Assembly: GCF_001542625.1 (NCBI RefSeq)
Contig: NZ_CP016279.1
Span: 1,984,001-2,048,000, forward strand
DNA from: Streptomyces griseochromogenes
Lineage (GTDB): Bacteria > Actinomycetota > Actinomycetes > Streptomycetales > Streptomycetaceae
Direction: 5' to 3'
DNA length: 64,000 nucleotides
The notes below the pieces were generated by a model that saw only the letters and a list, made by a program, of their open reading frames with translations, was not told the origin of the DNA and ran no database searches. Made by a program: the position numbers and the translations under genes. Below are positions 50,935 through 60,084 of the stretch, piece after piece; the stretch's first letter is position 1; every line of letters begins with the position of its first letter.

Positions 50935-52185
50935 ATGCCCGAAGTCATCTTCAAAGTGGACCAGAGCAAGTCCATGCGTGATCAGGACGTCCCCGGACAC
51001 AACAGGTGGCATCCGGACGTCCCCACGGCCGTCATGGTGAAGCCGGGATCGGAGTTTCGCCTGGAGTGCCGTGACTGGACCGACTGCCAGGTCGGCAACA
51101 ACGACTCCGCCAACGACGTACGGGACATCGACCTCACCGTCCCGCACATGCTCAGCGGCCCGATAGGAGTGGAGGGCGCCGAGCCGGGTGACCTGCTGGT
51201 CGTCGACCTCCTCGACCTCGGCCCCGTGCCCCAGCAGACCGGGACCGCGGCAGGCCAGAGCTGGGGCTATACCGGGATCTTCGCCAAGGCCAACGGCGGT
51301 GGTTTCCTGACCGACTACTTCCCGGACGCCTACAAGGCGATATGGGACTTCCACGGCCAGCAGGCGGTCTCCCGCCACCTTCCCGGCATCCGCTTCACCG
51401 GAATCACCCACCCCGGGCTGTTCGGAACCGCCCCGTCCGCCGAGATGCTCGCCCGCTGGAACGCCCGCGAGAAGGCGCTGATCGACACCGATCCGAGCCG
51501 GGTCCCGCCGCTCGCCGTACCACCGGACACCAGCAACGCGCTCGCCGGCACGGCCACCGGAGACCTGGCGCGGCACATCGCCGAGGAAGGCGCCCGCACG
51601 GTGCCGGCCCGGGAGAACGGAGGCAACCAGGACATCAAGAACTTCACCCGAGGGTCGAGGGTCTTCTACCCCGTATACGTCAAGGACGCCAAGCTCTCCG
51701 GAGGCGACCTGCACTTCAGCCAGGGCGACGGGGAGATCACCTTCTGCGGCGCCATCGAGATGGGCGGTTTCGTCGACCTTCACGTCGACCTGATCAAGGG
51801 CGGCATGGAGAAGTACGGCATCTCCACCAACCCGGTGTTCGTACCGGGCAACGTCGAGCCGAGGTACACGGAGTTCCTCACCTTCATCGGAGTCTCCGTC
51901 GACCACGACACGGACACGAACTTCTACCTGGACGCGACGCTGGCCTACCGCCGGGCCTGCCTCAACGCCGTCGAGTACTTCAAGAAGTTCGGCTACAGCG
52001 GAGAGCAGGCCTACCTGCTGATCGGCTCCGCCCCCGTAGAGGGACGCATCAGCGGCATCGTCGACATCCCCAACGCCTGCTGCTCGCTGTACATCCCTAC
52101 CGCCATCTTCGATTTCGAGATCCGGCCCAGCGCCGCCGGCCCCATGAAGGCCGACCGTGGCCGGTGCGCCGTCGCCGCAGCCTGA
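50935..52185 (+). CDS. fmdA: Formamidase (acetamidase/formamidase family)
   Basis: A 416-residue amidase that hydrolyses formamide to formate and ammonia. It starts MPEVIFKVDQSKSM and contains HNRWHPDVPTAVMVKPGSEF, ECRDWTDCQ, NNDSANDV, GPIGVEGAEPGDLLVVD and the GDGEITFCGAIEMGG block, all typical of FmdA. Normal length; ATG with GAGGAAG upstream. Together with the channel, FmdB and divergent formate dehydrogenase it forms a complete formamide-use module. A 13-bp hairpin follows. Confidence 0.95.
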   Translation: MPEVIFKVDQSKSMRDQDVPGHNRWHPDVPTAVMVKPGSEFRLECRDWTDCQVGNNDSANDVRDIDLTVPHMLSGPIGVEGAEPGDLLVVDLLDLGPVPQQTGTAAGQSWGYTGIFAKANGGGFLTDYFPDAYKAIWDFHGQQAVSRHLPGIRFTGITHPGLFGTAPSAEMLARWNAREKALIDTDPSRVPPLAVPPDTSNALAGTATGDLARHIAEEGARTVPARENGGNQDIKNFTRGSRVFYPVYVKDAKLSGGDLHFSQGDGEITFCGAIEMGGFVDLHVDLIKGGMEKYGISTNPVFVPGNVEPRYTEFLTFIGVSVDHDTDTNFYLDATLAYRRACLNAVEYFKKFGYSGEQAYLLIGSAPVEGRISGIVDIPNACCSLYIPTAIFDFEIRPSAAGPMKADRGRCAVAAA

Positions 52186-52219
52186 CCGGACGCCAACGGC
52201 CCCGTGGAAAGGCAAGGCG

Positions 52220-52251
52220 GATCAGGGGCGCTGCGACGAGCGCCCCTGATC
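52220..52251. terminator. Bidirectional terminator after fmdA
   Basis: A perfect 13-bp stem (gatcaggggcgct at 52220-52232, agcgcccctgatc at 52239-52251) with a six-base loop between the convergent fmdA and permease genes. Confidence 0.88.
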
Positions 52252-52281
52252 GGTGCATGCCCGCCCCGGGGCAGTCGAGAA

Positions 52282-53571
52282 CTAGCGCGTCAGCGCCAGC
52301 GCGGTCACCGACGTCACCACCGCCGCCGTGGCCAGCACCGCACCCGTTCCCATCAGACGCGCCACCGGCACCCGCACCCCGTACGCGTGACAGCGCTCGT
52401 ACCAGAGCAGCGTCGCGAGGGAGGCCCACGGCGTGATCACCGGCCCCGCGTTGGTGCCGACCAGCAGGGCGAGGAGTTGGTCGTGGTTGGCGACCGGGAC
52501 GGCGGCCTCACCCGCGAGATACACGGGGAGGTTGTTGAGGGCGTTGGACAGGCCGCCGCCGACCGCCGCCGCGCGGAACATGCCGAGTACGCCGCCGTCG
52601 TGGCCGACCGCCGACGCCAGCAGATCGTGCAGCCCGTGCGCGTTGACCGTCTCGACCACCAGGAACATGCCCGGCACCATCACGAGCAGCCGCCAGGGAA
52701 TGAGGGACGGCCGAAGTACGGACGGGCGCCGTACCGCGAACGCCGCCACGGCCACCGCCGCCGCCGTCGCGGAGGCCGTCCACAGCGGTACGTCGGCCAC
52801 GAGAATGGCCAGCAGGAAGCCGGCGCAGGCGAGCGCGCAGGCGCGGAAGAGCACCGGGTCGGCGGGGCTGTGCACCTCTGGGGGCGCGTACCGGTCGGTG
52901 GCGCGCGGGCGCACGTCGTCCGCCCGGGCCGCGCCCGGTCCGGAGACAGAGACGCCCACCAGGTCGGCGCTGCCCGTGCCCGTGGCGTCCTCCTCAGCCC
53001 CACGCCTGCCCCGCCGCCAGAAGAACAGCCACAAACAAGCCATCGTCACTGCGACCGCGGCCAGCTGCGGCGCCCACATGCGTCCCGCCAGGCCCAGGGG
53101 TGACAGAGCGACCCGGTTCGCCGCCAGCAGGTTGGTGAGATTGGAGACCGGCAGGAGCAGGCTCGCCGTGTTGGCCAGCCAGACCGTCGTCATCGCCAGT
53201 GGCACGGGAGCGATGCCGACCCGGGAGGCGAGCGCCAGCATCACCGGGGTCAGCAGGACGGCGGTGGTGTCCAGGTTCAGCGCGATGGTGGTGACGGAGG
53301 CGAAGGCCACGCAGAGCAGGAAGAGGAGCGGGTAACTGCCCCGGCCGGCCCGGGCCATGCGTGCCGCGAGGACGTCGAAGACCTCTGCCCTGCTGGTCAG
53401 CTCGGCCAGCACGATGACCGTGCCCAGGAACGGCAGGAGCGGGGCGATGCGGGTCATCGCGTCGGACGCCGACCCGGTGGGCAGCAAGCCCGTGGCCACG
53501 CACAGCAGCCCGATCACCAACAGGCCGATCGCCACCCGGTCGAGGACATGCAGACGGAGGAGGACACGCAC
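52282..53571 (-). CDS. ArsB/NhaD/SLC13-type membrane permease
   Basis: About 429 residues with some eleven hydrophobic helices. Two inverted halves each contain the helix-break motif of the ion transporter superfamily: IALNLDTTAVLLTPVMLALA in the first and LSNALNNLPVYLAGEAAV in the second. This points to arsenite, citrate/dicarboxylate or Na+/H+ antiport; the ion cannot be fixed by reading. GTG 53571 is preferred because the membrane part starts there; an in-frame GTG at 53658 would add 29 polar residues. No arsR or arsC gene is nearby. It diverges from the TIR-NACHT gene. Confidence 0.78.
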   Translation of the reverse strand: MRVLLRLHVLDRVAIGLLVIGLLCVATGLLPTGSASDAMTRIAPLLPFLGTVIVLAELTSRAEVFDVLAARMARAGRGSYPLLFLLCVAFASVTTIALNLDTTAVLLTPVMLALASRVGIAPVPLAMTTVWLANTASLLLPVSNLTNLLAANRVALSPLGLAGRMWAPQLAAVAVTMACLWLFFWRRGRRGAEEDATGTGSADLVGVSVSGPGAARADDVRPRATDRYAPPEVHSPADPVLFRACALACAGFLLAILVADVPLWTASATAAAVAVAAFAVRRPSVLRPSLIPWRLLVMVPGMFLVVETVNAHGLHDLLASAVGHDGGVLGMFRAAAVGGGLSNALNNLPVYLAGEAAVPVANHDQLLALLVGTNAGPVITPWASLATLLWYERCHAYGVRVPVARLMGTGAVLATAAVVTSVTALALTR

Positions 53572-53672
53572 ACCTGGCAGCCTCGCACATCTGTGCCCCG
53601 CTGTGGCCACAGGGCCGTCGAACGCCTGGAAACGGCCGGTATCACGCTGGCTACTCACGGCATCATGGATAC

Positions 53673-56600
53673 ATGGTGGCTCGACAGATCATCCCGGGGG
53701 ACACCGGGCCATTGGATTTCTTCATCAGCTACTCACCCGCCGACGAACGCTGGGCGTCGTGGATCGCCTGGACGCTGGAGGAGGCCGGCTACCGCACGGT
53801 GCTCCAGGCCTGGGACTTCGTGCCGGGCACGAACTTCGTCGACTTCATGGACCGCGGTGTGAGCGAGTCCGCCGCCGTCATCGCCGTACTCTCGCGCAAC
53901 TACGAGCGCTCGCGGTACGGACGGATGGAGTGGCAGGCCGCCCTGCGGGCGGATCCGGACGCGCCCGAGCGAAGACTTCTCACCGTGCGCGTCGAGGACA
54001 TCCCGGTGGAGGGGCTCCTGGCCACCATCACCTATGTCGACCTGGTGCCGGTCACCGATCCCTCGGCCGCCCGAGACCTGCTGCTCACCCGCGTCCGGCA
54101 GGCTCTCGACGGCCGCGCCCGGCCCGCCCTGCGCCCCGACTACCCGGGCGGCAGCGGCCATCCCGCACCGTCGGCGCCGTCCGTGCCGTCCCTTCCGCCC
54201 TCCGGGCGGCCGCTCGGCCGGTCCGGCTGGGCGGGGCGGCGCAGGCCCGCCGCCCCGCCGTCGTACCCGCGGGTCTCGGGCGAGGCCTCGGGGCGCGAGG
54301 CGGTCACCCTGCTCCATCTGGCCGGGCCCGCCTTCGGCCGGGGCCAGGACCCCGCCGAATTACAGGCGGCGATCTGGGGCGACCTGGTGGAACTCACCGA
54401 TGCCGGAGCGCCCGCGCCCGATCTGCTGGTGGTCACCGGCGATCTGACCGCGAGCGGCAGCCGCCGGGAGTTCGAACAGGCCCTGTCCTTCCTCACCGGG
54501 CTGCGGGCCCTGCTGGGCCTCGAACCGCACCGGGTCGCCCTCGTCCCGGGCGGCCAGGACGTCAACCAGGCCGCCTGCCAGGCCTACTTCAGCACCTGCG
54601 AGGCCGACGAGATGCCGCCCCGGCCGCCGTACTGGCCCAAGTGGCGCCACTTCGCGGGGCTCTTCCAGGAGCTGTACCAGGGCCTCGACGTCGTCTTCGA
54701 CAGCGACCAGCCGTGGACCCTCTTCCCCGTGCCGGAACTGCACACCGTGATCGCGGGACTCAACTCCTCGATGGCCTACAGCCACCGCCGCGACGACCAG
54801 TACGGACTCGTCGGACCCGAGCAGGCCGCCTGGTTCGCCCAGGCGCTGCGCCCACACGAGACCGAGGGCTGGCTGCGCATCGGCGTGCTGCGCCACGCAC
54901 CCGGCGCCGCCCGGCCGCCGGCCGCCCGCCGCCCCGCTGCCTCGCCGGACGGCACGGGACCGCTGCGCGACACCGACGTGCTCACCCGGCTGACCGCGCC
55001 CCGGCTGCACCTGCTGCTGCACGGCCCCACCGACCCCGGTGCGCTGCCCGCCCTGACCACCGCCTCCGGCGAGGTGCCGGTGATCGGCTCCCTCGGCCCG
55101 GGCCGGCACCAGCTGCTCCGCGTCACCCGCGAGGGCCTCGCGACCTGGCAGGGCCCGGGAGAGCCGCGGCGCCGCCCGGTCCAGTGGCGGCGGGCCCAGC
55201 GGGCCTTCGGGCCCGAGGACACCGAAGTGACGGCGGGCGCCACGGCGGGCAACCCGGAACCGGACCGGTCCCCGAGCCCCGAGCCCGAGCCGCGCGCCGT
55301 GCAGACCCCGGCCGAGATACTGCTGGCCCGGGTCACCGAGGTCTGCCGCACCCGCCACGAAGGCGCCCAGATCCGACAGGTCGACGGACCGGTGCCGCAA
55401 CTCCTCGTCACCTGGAGCCAGTCGGGCTTCGTGCGCCAGCAGCGGGTGGCCGTCCACACCGGCACCCCGAGCGCGCAGGACATCGACCGCTTCGTGGCCC
55501 TGGTGCACGCCGCCGACTCCGAGACCGAGGCCGAACTCGTCCACGACGGCCCGCCGCCCGCCCGCGAACTGCGCGACGCGGCCCGCCGCAGAGGCGTCAG
55601 GGTACGCAGCTTCACCGAGTACCAGGGCCTGCTCGACCTGCGCGGATACGTCTCCGCGCAGAGCGAGCGGCTGCGCACCGACCCCCGCTATCCACCGGGC
55701 ATGTACCTGCCCCAGCGGTACCGGGAGGTGGAGCGCCTCGACGCCGAGGACCGCGACGGCCTGGTGGACGAGATGCTCCGGCTGCTCGACTCCGACCAGG
55801 GCCGCTTCCTGCTGCTCCTCGGCGACTTCGGGCACGGCAAGACCTTCGCGCTGCGCGAGCTGGCCCGGCGCATCCCCAATGAACTGCCGCACCTCGTCCC
55901 CCTGCTGGTCGAACTGCACGCCCTGGACCGGGCCTACTCCTTCGAGGGGCTCGTCGCCGCCCACCTCGCCGCCCACGGCGTCGACAACATCGACCTGCGC
56001 GCCTTCCGCTACATGCTTCAGCAGGGCCGCATCGCGCTCCTCTTCGACGGCTTCGACGAACTCGTCAACCAGGTGACGTACGACCGTGCCGCCGAGCGCC
56101 TCCAGGTGCTCCTCGACTCCGCCGTGGACAGCGCCAAGATCCTGGTCAGCAGCCGCACCCAGCACTTCCGCTCCCAGGGCCAGGTGCTCACCGCGCTCGG
56201 CGAACGCGTCGGCCTGCTCCCGCACCGCCGGGTGCTGGCCGTCCAGGAGTTCACCCCGCGGCAGATCCGCGCCTACCTGGTCAACCGCTACGACGGCGAC
56301 ACCCAGGCCGCCGAGCGCCGGCTCAGGCTCCTCGACGCCATCCCCGACCTGCTCGCCCTGTGCCGCAACCCCCGGCTGCTCGGCTTCGTCGCCGACCTGG
56401 ACGACGACCAGCTGCGCGCGGTCGCCGGCGCGGGACGCGCGCTCAGCGCCGCCGGCCTCTACCAGGAGGTGCTCACCGCCTGGCTCGGCTTCGAGGAACA
56501 GCGTGCCGGGGCCGCCCCCGGCCGGGCCCCCGGGCTCAGCCTGGACCAGCTGTGGCACGCGGTCACCGCGCTCGCCCTCAGGCTGTGGGAGAGCGGCCAG

Positions 56601-59513
56601 GACTCGCTGCGCCTGGACGAACTGACCGATGTCGCCGAGACTCTGACCGGACTCGCGGGCACCCGCCTCTCGGTGCCGCAGACCGCGCACGCCATCGGCT
56701 CCGGCACCCTGCTGGTGCGCAGCGACGAGGGCCTGTTCCGGTTCATCCACGGCTCGGTGGTGGAGTGGCTCGTCGCCCGGGAGTGCGCCGAGCGGCTGAC
56801 CGCGGGCGACGCCACCCTGCCGACGCGGCGTCAACTGAGCCAGCTGGCCGTCGAGTTCCTGTGCGACCTCGCCGACCACCGGGTCTGCCAGGCGTGGGCC
56901 GAACGGCAGCTCGGCGGCGGCGAAGCCGACGGGACCGAGGCCGGGCGCGCCAACGCCGTGAAGATCCTCAGCCGGCTGCGGGTGCCCGCCCACACCGATC
57001 TGCGCGGCGCCGCCCTGGCCGGTGAGGACCTCTCGCACCGTGACTTCTCCGGTGTCGACCTCACCCGCGCCGACCTCACCGACGCCCGCCTCGTCGGCGC
57101 CAACCTCTCCGGCGCCGTCCTGCGGCACGCCCGGCTGACCGGTGCCCGGCTCGACGGCGCGGATCTGACCGGCGCCGATCTGCGCGGCGCCGATCTGCGC
57201 CGGGCCCGGCTGATCCGCACCGACCTGAGCGGCGCCCGGGTGGACGGCGGCCGCTGGCGGCAGGCCGCCCTGATCTCGGCGACCACCGGGCCCCTGGCCG
57301 AGACCCCCGAACTGGCCGCCGCCGCGCTTGCTCCCGGCCTGGCCGTCGACGCCGGCTTCCGGCCCTCCGCGGTCGGCGTCCCCTACGGCTTCGACATGCA
57401 GACCAGCCGGCTGCCCGAGCCCATCTCCTACAGCCCCGACGGTGAACTCCTCGCCGTGGGCAGCGAGGACGGCGGCGTGCTGGTCTGCGACGCCACCACC
57501 GGCCTCGCCCTGCGCACCCTGGAGGGCCACACCGGACGGGTCTACGCGGTCAAGTTCCGCGAACGGGCACTGGCCACCGGCAGCTCCGACGGCACCGTAC
57601 GGCTGTGGGACCCGGTGTCCGGCCGCTGTCTGCACCGGCTGGAGATCCACCCCGGCGGGGTCTGGCCGGTCGCCCTCGACGCCGACGGACTCCTGCTGGC
57701 CACCGGCGACGCCGACGGCGTCATCACCGTCTGGGACCCGGCCACCGGCACCCCCCTGCACCGGCTGCCCGGACACACCGCGCCCGTCTACACCGTGGCC
57801 TTCGCACCGGGCAACACCACCCTGGTCACCGGGGACGCCTCCAGCGCCGTACGGCTGTGGGACCTCACCACGGGAGAGCGGTCGGGCGAACTGCCCGGCC
57901 ACCGCAGCGCGGTGTTCCGGGCGCGGTTCAGCCCGGACGGCACCCTGCTGGCCACCGGCGACCGTGGCGACGATCGGCTGGGCGGCACCGTCCGGGTGTG
58001 GGACGTCGCCACCCGGACCGTCCGGCACGAGTTCACCGGCCACTCCGGGCGCGTCTACACCCTGGACTTCCACCCCGGCGGCCGGTTCCTGGTCAGCGGT
58101 GACACCGACGGCGAGGTGCGGCTGTGGGACCTGGCCGCCGGGCGCAGCGCCGGGCTGCTCGGCGGCTGCCGCGGCGGCGTCTACCAGGTGCTGTTCGATC
58201 CTGACGGGACCCAGCTCGCCGCCGGTGACAGCGCCGGAGTGGTCCGGCTGTGGCGGATCGACCCGGAGTCCGACCCCGTCGCCGTGCCCCTGAACCGGCA
58301 GCCCGCCGAGCACCGCGGCTCGGTGTGGGTGTGCAAGTTCCGTCCGCACGGCGACACGCCCGCCCCGGGCGCCGGCCCGCTGCTGGTGACCGGTGGCAAC
58401 GACGGCGTCGTCCGTCTCTGGGACCCCGCCACCGGCCAGGGCAGACGCATTCTGCGCGGCCACGGACGCCGCATCGGCACCCTGTCCTTCAGCGCCGACG
58501 GTTCCATGCTGGCGGCCGGCGGCAACGACGGTGTCGTCCGCGTGTGGCACTCCGCCTCCGGCCGGCGGCTGCGCGAACTGACCGGTCAGAGCGACCGCCT
58601 GGTCTCGGCCGCGTTCGGCCCCGCCGGCCCCCTGCTGGCCACCGCGAGCAGCGACGGCGACATCTATCTGTGGAACGCCGCCACCGGCGAGTACCAGCGC
58701 GAGCTGGACGTCGAGACGGATCATGTGTGGGCCGAGGCGTTCAGCGCCGACGGCGAACTGCTGGCCACCGCCAACGACGACGACACGGTACGGCTGTGGT
58801 ACCGGGTGACCGGGGCCCATGTGGCCACCATCACCGAGCACTTCGGCCGGGTCCGCGCGATCGCCTTCCGCGGCGACGGCGCGAACCTGGTCACCGGCTG
58901 CGACGACCGCAAGGTGCGGATCTGGGACATCGCCGAGCGCCGGATAACCGGCGTCCTGGACGGGCACCAGGACCGGGTGTACGCCGTGGCGTTCGCCCCC
59001 GACGGCTCCTGGCTGGCCAGTGCCTCCTGGGACGGTACCGCGGTGATCTGGAAGGACGGGGAGATCGACCACCGCCTGACCGGCCACACCGGCAAGCTGT
59101 GGACGGCGGCGGCACATCCGCTGCGGCCCCTGCTGGCGACCGCCGGCGACGACCGCACCGTCCGCCTGTGGGATCCGCACACCGGAGCCGAGACCGCCGT
59201 GCTCACCGGCCACACCGGCCGCGTGCTGGCCGTCGCCTTCAGCCCCGACGGCTCCCGGCTCGCCTCGGGCGGCGAGGACGGCACGGTACGCCTGTGGAAC
59301 GTCCCCGCCGACGCCCCGCCCACCCTGCGCGCCACCCTCGTCGGCATGCCCGGGGGCTGGGCCGCCCTGTCACCCTCCGGCGGCTACAAGTACGAGGGAG
59401 ACGTCACCGGCGAGTTCTGGCACGCGGTCGGCATGTGCCGCTTCGAGCCCGGAGAACTCGACGGGCATCTGCCGGGGGTGCGGCAGGTGCCGCTGGACGA
59501 GCAGCTGGGGTGA
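53673..59513 (+). CDS. NLR-like immune sensor: TIR + degenerate calcineurin-type phosphoesterase + NACHT + pentapeptide + 15 WD40
   Basis: A 1946-residue protein. Residues 14-150: TIR domain (LDFFISYSPADERWASW, SRNYERSRYGRMEW), with the NADase glutamate position kept as E86. Residues about 210-500: calcineurin-like phosphoesterase fold whose metal motifs are lost (LHLAGPAFG for LHxSDxHFG, VPGGQDVN for VPGNHDVN, LHGPTD for LHGHxH); only GDLT remains. Residues 545-675: a domain of uncertain type, possibly nuclease-like. NACHT: LLGDFGHGKT (K723) and LLFDGFDE (D792). Pentapeptide repeats about 1108-1190. Fifteen WD40 repeats about 1252-1880, then a conserved tail. Probable role is pathogen sensing leading to NAD+ depletion. 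Single gene, no partner seen. Confidence 0.9.
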   Translation: MVARQIIPGDTGPLDFFISYSPADERWASWIAWTLEEAGYRTVLQAWDFVPGTNFVDFMDRGVSESAAVIAVLSRNYERSRYGRMEWQAALRADPDAPERRLLTVRVEDIPVEGLLATITYVDLVPVTDPSAARDLLLTRVRQALDGRARPALRPDYPGGSGHPAPSAPSVPSLPPSGRPLGRSGWAGRRRPAAPPSYPRVSGEASGREAVTLLHLAGPAFGRGQDPAELQAAIWGDLVELTDAGAPAPDLLVVTGDLTASGSRREFEQALSFLTGLRALLGLEPHRVALVPGGQDVNQAACQAYFSTCEADEMPPRPPYWPKWRHFAGLFQELYQGLDVVFDSDQPWTLFPVPELHTVIAGLNSSMAYSHRRDDQYGLVGPEQAAWFAQALRPHETEGWLRIGVLRHAPGAARPPAARRPAASPDGTGPLRDTDVLTRLTAPRLHLLLHGPTDPGALPALTTASGEVPVIGSLGPGRHQLLRVTREGLATWQGPGEPRRRPVQWRRAQRAFGPEDTEVTAGATAGNPEPDRSPSPEPEPRAVQTPAEILLARVTEVCRTRHEGAQIRQVDGPVPQLLVTWSQSGFVRQQRVAVHTGTPSAQDIDRFVALVHAADSETEAELVHDGPPPARELRDAARRRGVRVRSFTEYQGLLDLRGYVSAQSERLRTDPRYPPGMYLPQRYREVERLDAEDRDGLVDEMLRLLDSDQGRFLLLLGDFGHGKTFALRELARRIPNELPHLVPLLVELHALDRAYSFEGLVAAHLAAHGVDNIDLRAFRYMLQQGRIALLFDGFDELVNQVTYDRAAERLQVLLDSAVDSAKILVSSRTQHFRSQGQVLTALGERVGLLPHRRVLAVQEFTPRQIRAYLVNRYDGDTQAAERRLRLLDAIPDLLALCRNPRLLGFVADLDDDQLRAVAGAGRALSAAGLYQEVLTAWLGFEEQRAGAAPGRAPGLSLDQLWHAVTALALRLWESGQDSLRLDELTDVAETLTGLAGTRLSVPQTAHAIGSGTLLVRSDEGLFRFIHGSVVEWLVARECAERLTAGDATLPTRRQLSQLAVEFLCDLADHRVCQAWAERQLGGGEADGTEAGRANAVKILSRLRVPAHTDLRGAALAGEDLSHRDFSGVDLTRADLTDARLVGANLSGAVLRHARLTGARLDGADLTGADLRGADLRRARLIRTDLSGARVDGGRWRQAALISATTGPLAETPELAAAALAPGLAVDAGFRPSAVGVPYGFDMQTSRLPEPISYSPDGELLAVGSEDGGVLVCDATTGLALRTLEGHTGRVYAVKFRERALATGSSDGTVRLWDPVSGRCLHRLEIHPGGVWPVALDADGLLLATGDADGVITVWDPATGTPLHRLPGHTAPVYTVAFAPGNTTLVTGDASSAVRLWDLTTGERSGELPGHRSAVFRARFSPDGTLLATGDRGDDRLGGTVRVWDVATRTVRHEFTGHSGRVYTLDFHPGGRFLVSGDTDGEVRLWDLAAGRSAGLLGGCRGGVYQVLFDPDGTQLAAGDSAGVVRLWRIDPESDPVAVPLNRQPAEHRGSVWVCKFRPHGDTPAPGAGPLLVTGGNDGVVRLWDPATGQGRRILRGHGRRIGTLSFSADGSMLAAGGNDGVVRVWHSASGRRLRELTGQSDRLVSAAFGPAGPLLATASSDGDIYLWNAATGEYQRELDVETDHVWAEAFSADGELLATANDDDTVRLWYRVTGAHVATITEHFGRVRAIAFRGDGANLVTGCDDRKVRIWDIAERRITGVLDGHQDRVYAVAFAPDGSWLASASWDGTAVIWKDGEIDHRLTGHTGKLWTAAAHPLRPLLATAGDDRTVRLWDPHTGAETAVLTGHTGRVLAVAFSPDGSRLASGGEDGTVRLWNVPADAPPTLRATLVGMPGGWAALSPSGGYKYEGDVTGEFWHAVGMCRFEPGELDGHLPGVRQVPLDEQLG

Positions 59514-59571
59514 GAGGAGGCACCCCGAAAGCCATTTTGAACATGTTCAATTCCAGGCGTACGCTCCTGCC

Positions 59572-60084
59572 ATGAGCGACAGAGCCGCCCTGCTCAAGGG
59601 CATTCGCGTCTGGCTGGTCTCCTTCGTCGTGTGCCTGGTGCTCAGCGGGGCCACCGCCTTCCCGCTCGTGCACGAGCTGCGCTGGACCGAGGACGTGCTG
59701 AGGTCCCTGTCCGTGCCGGAGCACCTGCCGGGGCTGATGCACTGGATCTCGCGGGCGCGGCAGGGGCTGGACACCGTCGATGCCAAGTACCCCTTCGTGC
59801 TGTACGGCACGGACTGGCTGGCGTTCGCCCACCTCGTCATCGCGGTCGGCTTCTACGGGCCCTACCGCGACCCCGTCCGCAACATCTGGGTCGTCGAGTT
59901 CGGGATGATCGCCTGTGCCGGCATCATCCCGCTCGCGCTGATCTGCGGACCGGTGCGCGGGATCCCCTTCTGGTGGAGCCTGATCGACATGTCGTTCGGC
60001 GTGTTCGGGATCATCCCGCTGTACGTCGTACGGCAGAAGATCAAGCGGCTGGAGACCCTGACCCAGGCGTACGTCAGCGCTTGA
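59572..60084 (+). CDS. Four-helix membrane protein, function unknown
   Basis: A 170-residue protein with four hydrophobic segments: VWLVSFVVCLVLSGATAFPL, LAFAHLVIAVGFYG, FGMIACAGIIPLALICG and MSFGVFGIIPLYVV. The region between helices 1 and 2 is a larger loop, probably external, and the end (RQKIKRLETLTQAY) is basic. The tract FYGPYRDPVRNIWVVEFG is distinctive, but no family is recognised. It lies 58 bp after the TIR-NACHT gene and its last 11 bp overlap the convergent serine hydrolase gene. Confidence 0.72.
   Translation: MSDRAALLKGIRVWLVSFVVCLVLSGATAFPLVHELRWTEDVLRSLSVPEHLPGLMHWISRARQGLDTVDAKYPFVLYGTDWLAFAHLVIAVGFYGPYRDPVRNIWVVEFGMIACAGIIPLALICGPVRGIPFWWSLIDMSFGVFGIIPLYVVRQKIKRLETLTQAYVSA

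Noticed and set aside
54309..55160. Active calcineurin-like phosphoesterase in the TIR-NACHT protein
   Set aside because: The Asp/His, Asn-His and GHxH metal motifs are replaced, so it is described as degenerate.
54360..59213. 1617-codon minus-strand frame opposite the TIR-NACHT-WD40 gene
   Set aside because: Its periodic Gly/Val/Gln composition mirrors the WD40 repeats on the other strand. No ribosome binding site or known domain.
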